The notes under the pieces: model-generated
Database searches by the model: none
Told to the model about the DNA's origin: nothing
The model's input: only the letters and a program-made list of their open reading frames with translations
Part shown: positions 57,644 through 64,000 of the stretch, piece by piece
Layout: each line of letters begins with the position of its first letter
How positions within the stretch are numbered: the first letter of the stretch is position 1
NCBI RefSeq assembly: GCF_028435365.1
Contig: NZ_JAGTJJ010000002.1
Location: 682,001-746,000, forward strand
Origin: Polyangium jinanense
Lineage (GTDB): Bacteria; Myxococcota; Polyangia; Polyangiales; Polyangiaceae
Direction of reading: 5' to 3'
DNA: 64,000 bases
Position numbers and translations under genes: made by a program

Positions 57644-59640
57644 ACGAGACACCTCCCCGCGGGATTGAAGATTCCACGGCGACGCAAACCTCGAACGGGA
57701 TCGACGGGCCCCCTCCCGGCGTCCCGGACGTCGCCGGTGCCGTGGGGAGCGTGGACGGGGCGCCGCCTCGTCCCCTTCCGCCCCGCCCGGGAGGCAGCGT
57801 CCCGGCGCCGCCGCGCCCCTCGCGCGTGCCCGCGAGCGCCTCGTCCCCGCCGCCGCGCCCGAACACCAACGTCCCGCCGCCCCGCGCGTCGAACCCGCCC
57901 GCAGCGGCCCCCGTGCCCGCGGTGCCCCCCGCGCCCGCGGTGCCCCAGATCGAGACGCCCACGGAGACGCCGGCCGCCGCCGCCGTCGAGCCGGAGCGCG
58001 CCGCGCCCCCGCCGCTGCCGCGCCGTCGCTCGCGCCGCGCGGTGAGGACCGAGGACGACACGATGCCCGCGTCCGAGGGGCAGATCGTCCTGCCGGACGA
58101 CACGGCGACGCCGGCACCGGAGCCCGTGGCCGAAGCCGCGCCGCCCGAGCCGCTCCCCGCTTCGCCGGATGCGAGCGCCGAGGTCATCCAGCCGATGCGG
58201 ATCCTCTCGGTCGGTGAGGATCTTCCGCCCGTCAAGGTCTATTCGGAGCCGCCGCCCGCGATGCCCGCGGCCGAGGCGACGACGTCGAAGCCGCGGGGCT
58301 CGTGGGTCCCGCCGGCCAAGCTCCCCGGAGAGGAGCTCGTCGAGGAGGGCTGGACGCCGCGTCCGCCCGAGGTCGCGGTCCTCACCGCGCAGTTCGCGGC
58401 CGAGCAGGCGCAGACCGTGGCGTTCGCGCCGCCGCCCGCGGCCCCGCCCCGACCCGCGATGGACACGCCGGTCACGCCGATCGAGAAGCTCGAGGCGGCT
58501 CCGCGGGCGAAGTCGCTCGAATCGGCGCCCGAGCTCGTGGTCGAGGTGGCCGAGGAGGAGGCGGACGAGGACCTCGTTTCCGCCGTCGCCGAGGAGGCCA
58601 GGGCGGACGAGGTCGAGGCGTTCGAGGAGATCGAGCCCGAGCGTGTCTCGGAGGGCGAGCGAAAGGCATCTCTGGCGGACGCGCAGCAGGCGTCCGCGCC
58701 GAAGAAGCCGCCGCCCCCGCCGCCGCCGCCGAGGCGTCAGGCGCCGACGGTCCCCGACCCGGGCGTCGTGCCGACCACGTCGACCTCGCTCCCGCCGCCC
58801 AAGGCCCCGCCCCCGCCGCCGGCCGCGCAGGCGACCCCGCCGCCTGCGGCTGCGTCATCCAAGCCGCCCAGCCTTCCTGAGCCGAGCCGCCGTCGTCAGC
58901 GCCCCTGGTGGGAGGACCTCTTCGACGACGACATGATCCGCACGATGGATCGCACCGAGTCCAAGGTGATCCGTCGCGAGGCCGATTTCATCGAGGCGTG
59001 CCTTGGTCTGGAGAAAGGCGCGACGATCCTCGACCTCGCCTGCGGCACGGGCCAGCACGCTGTCGAGCTCGCGAGCCGCGGGTATGGCGTCGTCGGCTAC
59101 GACCTCTCGCTCAACATGCTCGCGCTCGCGGCCGACGAGGCCCAGGGCCGCGCACAAAAACTCAATTTCCTGCAGGGCGACATGCGGGAGATGGCGTTCG
59201 ACCAGGTCTTCGACGGCCTGTATTGCTGGTCGACGAGCTTCGGTTATTTCGACGACGAGAAAAACCTCGACGTCCTCCGCCGCATGCACCGCGCCTTGCG
59301 CATCGGCGGCATCCTCGTGCTCGACATCATCAACCGTGATTACGTGGTCCCTCGCCAGCCGAGCCTCGTCTGGTTCGAGGGCGACGGCTGCGTGTGCATG
59401 GATGAGATGCAGGTCGATTTCTTCACGAGCCGCCTCAAGGTCAAGCGCACGGCCATGTTCGACGACGGCCGTTCGCGTGAAATCGACTATTCGATCCGCC
59501 TCTACGCCTTGCACGAGATCGGCAAGATGATGCACGACGCCGATTTCAAGGTCGTCGAGGTCACCGGCCACCCCGCGCATCCGGGCGTCTTTTTCGGCTC
59601 GGAGTCGCCGCGGCTCGTCATCGTGGCCGAGCGCAAGTGA
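57640..59640 (+). CDS. SAM-dependent methyltransferase with long Pro-rich N-terminus
   Basis: The 666-aa protein has a low-complexity N-terminal 420 residues rich in Pro, Ala and Glu (PPRPLPPRPGG, PPPPPPRR), certainly disordered. Residues 425-666 are a class I methyltransferase: motif I ILDLACGTGQHAVELA (about 462-477), GYDLSLNMLALA, LQGDMREMAF and the late strands. The start overlaps the psd stop codon (ATGA). Context suggests a lipid or membrane substrate, for example phosphatidylethanolamine N-methylation, but the fold alone cannot say. The disordered tail may bind membranes or partner proteins. It overlaps the next gene by 4 nt (GTGA). Confidence 0.88.
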   Translation: MNETPPRGIEDSTATQTSNGIDGPPPGVPDVAGAVGSVDGAPPRPLPPRPGGSVPAPPRPSRVPASASSPPPRPNTNVPPPRASNPPAAAPVPAVPPAPAVPQIETPTETPAAAAVEPERAAPPPLPRRRSRRAVRTEDDTMPASEGQIVLPDDTATPAPEPVAEAAPPEPLPASPDASAEVIQPMRILSVGEDLPPVKVYSEPPPAMPAAEATTSKPRGSWVPPAKLPGEELVEEGWTPRPPEVAVLTAQFAAEQAQTVAFAPPPAAPPRPAMDTPVTPIEKLEAAPRAKSLESAPELVVEVAEEEADEDLVSAVAEEARADEVEAFEEIEPERVSEGERKASLADAQQASAPKKPPPPPPPPRRQAPTVPDPGVVPTTSTSLPPPKAPPPPPAAQATPPPAAASSKPPSLPEPSRRRQRPWWEDLFDDDMIRTMDRTESKVIRREADFIEACLGLEKGATILDLACGTGQHAVELASRGYGVVGYDLSLNMLALAADEAQGRAQKLNFLQGDMREMAFDQVFDGLYCWSTSFGYFDDEKNLDVLRRMHRALRIGGILVLDIINRDYVVPRQPSLVWFEGDGCVCMDEMQVDFFTSRLKVKRTAMFDDGRSREIDYSIRLYALHEIGKMMHDADFKVVEVTGHPAHPGVFFGSESPRLVIVAERK

Positions 59641-61673
59641 ACCTCGAAGCGGCGCTCGGTCAGGCCCTGCCGAACCTCACGGTCTCGGCCTCGCCGGTCG
59701 ATCGAATCGCCTACGCGCGCGATCTCTGGCCACGCCACCACCTCGCCGTCTCCGACGGCCGCATCGCCGACCACCGGCCCGGCGTGGTCGTCTGGCCAAA
59801 CAACACGGAGGACGTCGCCTCCGTCGTCCGCTTCTGCGCGAAGGAAGGCATCCCGCTCGTCCCGTTCGGCGCGGGCTCGGGCGTGTGCGGCGGTGTTTTA
59901 CCGGACGAACGCACGGTCGTCCTCGACCTGAAGCGCATGGACCGCGTCCGACGGCTCGACGCGGAGGCGGGCGTGCTCGACGTCGAGGCCGGCGCGCTGG
60001 GGATCCGGCTGGAAGAGGATCTCAATGCCGCGGGCCATACGCTCGGGCATTTTCCTTCGTCCATTCTCTGCTCGACCGTCGGCGGCTGGGTCGCTGCTCG
60101 CAGCGCGGGGCAATGCTCCGGGCTTTACGGCAAGATCGAGGACATGGTCGCCTCGCTCGAATGTGTGGTCGGCGAGGGCGAGATCGTCCGATTCGATCGC
60201 CGCCTCCACGGGCCCGACGCGACGCCGCTGATCATCGGCAGCGAGGGCGTGCTCGGCGTGGTCACCTCCGCGCGGCTCAGGCTCCACCCAGCGCCCGCGG
60301 CGCGCGCGTTCGGCGCCTTCTCGTTCCCGACGGTCGAGGCCGGCTGGGAGGCGATGCGGCAGATGTTCCAGAGCGGGATCCGCCCCGCGGTCGCGCGCCT
60401 GTACGACGTGTTCGATTCGTTCATCGCCCGCCTCGGTTCGGTGCGCCGGCGCAAACATGCCGGGCCGAAAAAGACGCTCGAAGAACGGGGCGAGGGCGCC
60501 GGGTTTGGCGCGGCTGTCCTGCGGCGGATCCTGCGCCGTCCGGGCGTGCTCAATCGAATCGTCGATGCGGCGCCGTCGGATTGGCTCGGCGGCGCCACGT
60601 TGATCCTGGTCTTCGAGGGGCAGGCCGCGCAGAGCGAGGCGGATCTCGTGCGGGCGAGGCAGATCGCGCTCTCGAGCGGCGCGCGTGACCTCGGCGAGGG
60701 GCCGGCCCGGCATTGGCTCTCGCATCGATACAGCGTGAGTTATCGGCAATCGCCGGTCTTCATGGCGGGCGCCTTCAGCGACACGATGGAGGTTGCGGCT
60801 CCGTGGTCGCGCCTCGGCGAGCTTTACCGCTCTGTGCGCGAGGCGCTCGGCAAGAACGTGTTTGTCATGGCGCACCTCTCGCACGCCTATCCGGACGGCT
60901 GCAGCATCTATTTCACGTTCGCCGGCAGCGCGCCCACGCCCGCCGCGATGGAATCCGTCTACGATTGGACCTGGCGCACCGCGCTCGACGCGGCGATCGG
61001 CGCGGGCGGCACGCTCTCGCACCACCACGGCGTGGGCCGCAGCAAGGCGCCGCGGCTCGGGGCCGAGCTCGGGCGCGGCATCGACGTCGTGCACGCCCTC
61101 CGGCACGTCCTCGACCCGCGCGGCATCATGAACCCCGGCAACCTCTTGCCACGCGACCCGCCCGAGCGTCGCCCCGTCCCGCCGCCGCCTCAGAGCCCCA
61201 CGCTCGACCGCGCCTCGCTCCTCGTGCATGCGAGCGGCGAGGCCACGCTCGCCGAGGTGGAGACGTTTCTCTCTCGGTCGGGCCTCACGCTCGGACTCGG
61301 CAGCGGCGCGCCCGACCTCGCTGGGACGACCGTCGATGCTTGGCTCGCGCGTGGCGCCCCCGGCGCGCCCGATCCGTGGCTCGATCCGGCCGATCACCTC
61401 GTCGCCGGCTTCACCGCGCGCCTGCGTTCCGGCGCCGAATTCGAGGTGCGCCCCTCACCACGCCGCGCCGTCGGTCCCGACCTCTTCGCGCTCTTCTTCG
61501 GCATGAACGGCCGCGCTGGCGTGATTCGCTCGGCGCATTTGCGAGCGCATTCCAAAGATCCGCTCACCCGCCCGCGCCCGCTCGAAGCGCGCCTCGAACG
61601 CAATCCGCCGCTCGGCGCGACCGAGGCGGCCTGGATCGACCGAATGGCCGGGGCCGCCTCGCGCGTCGATTGA
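59637..61673 (+). CDS. AGPS-like FAD-linked oxidase fused to a second, degenerate PCMH-type domain
   Basis: This 678-aa flavoprotein begins at a GTG that overlaps the methyltransferase stop codon. Residues 45-215 are a PCMH-type FAD-binding domain (VPFGAGSGVCGGV, then SEGVLGVVTSARL). The catalytic half ends in SHHHGVGRSK (462-464 = HHH), the signature of alkylglycerone-phosphate synthase (AGPS), which makes the ether bond of ether lipids, and in the usual IMNPGNLLP. After this normal end, about 155 more residues resemble the second half of another PCMH domain (ATLAEVETFLSRSGLTL, then FFGMNGRAGVIRSAHLRAH). Myxobacteria make ether lipids, and AGPS homologues take part, so a role in that pathway with psd is plausible. 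Confidence 0.85.
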   Translation: MNLEAALGQALPNLTVSASPVDRIAYARDLWPRHHLAVSDGRIADHRPGVVVWPNNTEDVASVVRFCAKEGIPLVPFGAGSGVCGGVLPDERTVVLDLKRMDRVRRLDAEAGVLDVEAGALGIRLEEDLNAAGHTLGHFPSSILCSTVGGWVAARSAGQCSGLYGKIEDMVASLECVVGEGEIVRFDRRLHGPDATPLIIGSEGVLGVVTSARLRLHPAPAARAFGAFSFPTVEAGWEAMRQMFQSGIRPAVARLYDVFDSFIARLGSVRRRKHAGPKKTLEERGEGAGFGAAVLRRILRRPGVLNRIVDAAPSDWLGGATLILVFEGQAAQSEADLVRARQIALSSGARDLGEGPARHWLSHRYSVSYRQSPVFMAGAFSDTMEVAAPWSRLGELYRSVREALGKNVFVMAHLSHAYPDGCSIYFTFAGSAPTPAAMESVYDWTWRTALDAAIGAGGTLSHHHGVGRSKAPRLGAELGRGIDVVHALRHVLDPRGIMNPGNLLPRDPPERRPVPPPPQSPTLDRASLLVHASGEATLAEVETFLSRSGLTLGLGSGAPDLAGTTVDAWLARGAPGAPDPWLDPADHLVAGFTARLRSGAEFEVRPSPRRAVGPDLFALFFGMNGRAGVIRSAHLRAHSKDPLTRPRPLEARLERNPPLGATEAAWIDRMAGAASRVD

Positions 61674-61685
61674 CGGGGACGTCCC

Positions 61686-62168
61686 TCAATACGGGACGAT
61701 CACGTGATACACGAAATCGTATTCGACCTTCGGCGGCGCCACGTCCCGGAAGCCGAGGTACATCTCGCCGCTCGCCTGCGCGTAGATGCCCGTGCCGCCG
61801 GTGATTGCGAGCACGGACTCCTCCGTGTCGAAGAACGGCCCGGCGACCGAGATCTGACCGTCGGCGAGGAACATCGTCCACTCGCACTCCCAGGACTTCC
61901 CGACCTCGGTGCGAATGCAATACCCCTGGTCCGTCGCGACCTGGTTTGCATTCGCCTTGTCGAACACCGGGTTCGCGAACGTGAGGATGTCGCCGACCGA
62001 ATCCATCATCGCCACGTCCGTGTGCGTGACCGTCTCGTTGTCGGCGTGCTCGACGAGCTCGATCGTCTTCCTGATGTAATCCGGCGCCGGCGCGCCGTTG
62101 CTCTCGTCGCCGCAGCCCACGAGCGCGGCCGACGCGACCGCGCAACCCAGCAAGAAAACGTTTCGCAT
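61686..62168 (-). CDS. Lipoprotein with dirigent/allene-oxide-cyclase-like barrel
   Basis: The predicted protein is 160 aa. The ATG at 62168 has GAGGG upstream. The leader ends in ALVGCG (Cys about 19), a lipobox. The mature domain shows the features of the dirigent/allene oxide cyclase barrel superfamily: GDILTFANPVFD, CEWTMFLADGQISVAG and LAITGGTGIYAQASGEMYLGF, the last being the classic GGTG-x-Y-x-x-A-x-G turn. Bacterial members of this group are mostly uncharacterised ligand-binding lipoproteins. It ends a leftward operon 18 bp after the HIT gene. Confidence 0.78.
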   Translation of the reverse strand: MRNVFLLGCAVASAALVGCGDESNGAPAPDYIRKTIELVEHADNETVTHTDVAMMDSVGDILTFANPVFDKANANQVATDQGYCIRTEVGKSWECEWTMFLADGQISVAGPFFDTEESVLAITGGTGIYAQASGEMYLGFRDVAPPKVEYDFVYHVIVPY

Positions 62169-62185
62169 CGTGTCCCTCGCCTCGA

Positions 62186-62524
62186 TCAGCCCGGCGGCCA
62201 CGCGAGCGGCCTTCCGCCGAGCACGTGCACGTGGAGGTGATGCACGGTCTGACCCGCGTGCTGGCCGTGATTGACGACCACGCGGAAACCCGATTGCGAA
62301 AGCCCCGCGTCCTCGGCGATGCGACGCGCTGCGACGAGCAGCTTGCCGAGCACCGTGACGTGTTCGTCGGTCACCTCGCCGATCCCCGTGATGTGCTGCT
62401 TGGGAATCACGAGGACGTGGATCGGCGCCTGCGCGTTGATGTCGTGGAACGCTACGAGGTCATCGTCCTCGAGCACGAGCTTCGCCGGGATCTCTTTCTT
62501 CGCGATCTTGCAGAAGATGCACAT
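62186..62524 (-). CDS. HIT-family (HINT-type) nucleotide hydrolase
   Basis: This 112-aa cytoplasmic protein is a histidine-triad hydrolase of the HINT branch, active on purine nucleoside phosphoramidates and acyl-AMPs. It begins with MCIFCKIAKKEIPAK, whose Cys residues are typical, and has the triad HHLHVH (His96, His98, His100). Size matches HINT exactly. It lies 30 bp after the hypothetical gene at 62555 and 18 bp before the barrel lipoprotein, all on the minus strand behind prfA. Its Shine-Dalgarno is GGGAGGACGA. Confidence 0.93.
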   Translation of the reverse strand: MCIFCKIAKKEIPAKLVLEDDDLVAFHDINAQAPIHVLVIPKQHITGIGEVTDEHVTVLGKLLVAARRIAEDAGLSQSGFRVVVNHGQHAGQTVHHLHVHVLGGRPLAWPPG

Positions 62525-62554
62525 CTCGTCCTCCCCGGATGCACGAAGCTCGCG

Positions 62555-63148
62555 TTATCGCTCGGTCGCCCCCTCGGGTAAAGAAGAAAGACCGGAAGGC
62601 GCGGGGGAAGGCGCACAAGCTTCCGTGGGCTCGTCACGTTCGTCCGGATCACACGGTTCGTCGAGGTCACAGGCCTCGTCCGTGGCGAGCGCGCCGCTCG
62701 ACGTGAGCGCGGCGAGGTCCGGCGCGAGCTTGCGCAGGGTGTCCTCGATGCGCGCCCGCACCGGATCGTCCTCGCCGAGCGGCGCGAACGCCTTCTCGTC
62801 CGGCGGCGTCGCCGGCGCGATCGAACCCGCGCGGCACGCCAGGGCGTAACGCACGATCGAGAGCTCGAGCTCGGAGAGCGTCGTCGTGCGGCGCAGGTTC
62901 AGCGACGGGACGACATACGTAAATGTCGCGCCGCCGTCCTTCTGTTCGTCGATCGCGACGATGTGCCCGCGGCGCGCGGGATCGTTCTGCGTGACCTCGG
63001 CGATGACGCTGCGGAGGAGCTTGGCGCGACGGCGGACGCGGGCCGCCTCGGGGTCGGTGTAGAGCGCGAAGAAGCGATTGCGCGAGTACGTCCCCGGGAC
63101 GAGCACGAGCGCGACGAGCAGCGCCTCGAGGTCGGGCCGCGCGATCAT
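62555..63148 (-). CDS. Hypothetical protein of the prfA operon
   Basis: The 197-aa protein has no signal peptide. The first 110 residues form a compact alpha/beta domain ([54 protein letters not shown]). The last 60 residues are acidic, Cys/Asp/Glu/Pro-rich and disordered ([18 protein letters not shown]). I do not recognise the family, although it looks like a conserved myxobacterial protein of the prfA locus. Its ATG overlaps the prfA stop codon (ATGA), which indicates co-translation with release factor 1. Confidence 0.68.
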   Translation of the reverse strand: MIARPDLEALLVALVLVPGTYSRNRFFALYTDPEAARVRRRAKLLRSVIAEVTQNDPARRGHIVAIDEQKDGGATFTYVVPSLNLRRTTTLSELELSIVRYALACRAGSIAPATPPDEKAFAPLGEDDPVRARIEDTLRKLAPDLAALTSSGALATDEACDLDEPCDPDERDEPTEACAPSPAPSGLSSLPEGATER

Positions 63149-64000
63149 TCGATCTCGGCGGGGCGCTCCTGGGAGCCGCCCTGCTTCAGGAGCTCGGCCT
63201 GGCGATGCGTGCGAAGCGCGGCGATGAGCTCGTCGATGTCACCGTCCATGATGCGATCGAGCTTGTGCAGCGTGAGGCCGATGCGGTGATCGGTGACGCG
63301 GTTCTGCGGGTAGTTGTAGGTGCGGATCTTCTGCGATCGCTCGGCCGAGCCGACCATCGTGCGCCGCTCGGCGCTGAGCGCGTCTTCTTGCCGCTTGCGC
63401 TCGATGTCGAGCAGACGGCTCTTCAGCACCTTGAGCGCCTTCGCCTTGTTCTTGAGCTGCGAGCGCTCGTCCTGGCACTTCACGATGATGCCCGTCGGGA
63501 TGTGGCGGATCTGCACGGCGCTGTTCGTCGTGTTCACGCCCTGTCCGCCGGGACCGCCGGAGGCCGCGATCGAGATGTCGAGGTCCTTGTCGTCGATCTG
63601 CACGTCGACGTCATCGGCTTCGGGCAGCACGGCGACGGTCGCGGTCGACGTGTGGATCCGGCCCTGCGCTTCGGTCGCGGGCACGCGCTGCACGCGGTGC
63701 ACGCCGCCCTCGTAACGAAGGTGCGAATAGACGTCCTGGCCCGTGACGAGCGCGATGACCTCTTTGTACCCGCCCGCCGAGGCCTCGCTCACGCTGAGGA
63801 TCTCGACCTTCCAGCGCTTCGTCTCGGCGTACCGGACGATCATGCGGAAGACGTCGGCTGCGAAGAGCGCCGCTTCCTCGCCGCCCTCGCCGCTTCGGAT
63901 CTCGACGATCGTGTTCTTCGCGTCGTTCGGATCCTTCGGCAAAAGGAGCAATTCGAGCTCGCTCGTGATCACCTCGCGCTCGGCTTCGAGCTCGGGCAGC
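63145..64000 (-). CDS. prfA: Peptide chain release factor 1 (partial, N-terminus beyond the window)
   Basis: This protein ends translation at UAA and UAG. The visible part (about 285 residues) runs to the normal C-terminus. It contains the GGQ hydrolysis motif ([17 protein letters not shown]), the stop-codon-reading PAT tripeptide in [16 protein letters not shown], which distinguishes RF1 from RF2 (SPF), and the late [16 protein letters not shown] block. The reading frame is open to the right edge of the window, so the first coiled-coil residues lie outside. It heads a leftward operon. Confidence 0.95.
   Translation of the reverse strand, partial: LPELEAEREVITSELELLLLPKDPNDAKNTIVEIRSGEGGEEAALFAADVFRMIVRYAETKRWKVEILSVSEASAGGYKEVIALVTGQDVYSHLRYEGGVHRVQRVPATEAQGRIHTSTATVAVLPEADDVDVQIDDKDLDISIAASGGPGGQGVNTTNSAVQIRHIPTGIIVKCQDERSQLKNKAKALKVLKSRLLDIERKRQEDALSAERRTMVGSAERSQKIRTYNYPQNRVTDHRIGLTLHKLDRIMDGDIDELIAALRTHRQAELLKQGGSQERPAEIE

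Noticed and set aside
1..64000. tRNA, rRNA, CRISPR arrays, insertion sequences and known riboswitches
   Set aside because: I looked for T-loop sequences, regularly spaced short repeats, transposase motifs and common riboswitch cores and found none. The 43-bp repeat at 18.2-18.4 kb has no constant-repeat/variable-spacer pattern.

Overview
This window looks like a chromosomal segment of a large-genome myxobacterium, most likely of the Sorangium/Polyangium type. The reasons are a GC content that reaches about 75% in hand-counted core-gene lines, five eukaryote-like Ser/Thr kinases in 64 kb, two sigma-54 activators (one with an FHA domain, one with a GAF domain), many Cys-rich or Gly-rich lipoproteins, and RsbR-like STAS proteins. 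This assignment is an inference from gene content. I ran no database search.

Layout. 0-3.2 kb: a lipoprotein and a UvrD/Rep helicase. 3.2-7.8 kb: a leftward three-gene cassette of NACHT NTPase, cytoplasmic subtilase and a free-standing I9-like inhibitor. Part of it is AT-rich (38% GC in one hand-counted line), and it is the best candidate for a new conflict or defence system. 7.9-17.3 kb: secreted esterase, PAS hybrid histidine kinase, dienelactone hydrolase, two tandem V4R-STAS proteins and glutathione reductase. 17.3-23.1 kb: an accessory stretch of unknown secreted proteins, containing a degenerate 43-bp tandem repeat and a 22-bp inverted repeat. 23.2-30.2 kb: two kinases, XerC/D recombinase, membrane sulfatase-like hydrolase, HAD phosphatase and RluA-type pseudouridine synthase. 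30.2-41.2 kb: vWA lipoprotein, ECF sigma factor, HisZ-like protein, PAS-STAS sensor, EEP nuclease, Smr protein and a 1061-aa kinase with TPR-like repeats. 41.3-49.4 kb: duplicated Cys-rich lipoproteins with sigma-54-type promoters, further kinases, an FHA sigma-54 activator and a radical SAM enzyme. 49.5-64 kb: DUF4175 protein with metallopeptidase, GAF sigma-54 activator coupled to a metallo-beta-lactamase, a psd-methyltransferase-AGPS-like lipid operon, then a leftward run that ends with HIT, a hypothetical protein and prfA (cut by the window edge).

How the genes work together. Several sets overlap by 1-4 nt and are probably translationally coupled: NACHT with subtilase, XerC with sulfatase, DUF4175 with metallopeptidase, MBL with GAF activator, psd with methyltransferase with AGPS-like oxidase, and prfA with the hypothetical protein. 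The psd/AGPS-like set suggests a membrane-lipid (ether-lipid) function. The signalling genes (STAS, kinases, EBPs, ECF factor, hybrid kinase) fit the dense regulatory repertoire of myxobacteria, but no direct partner is proven by sequence alone. I found no tRNA, rRNA, CRISPR array or insertion sequence.
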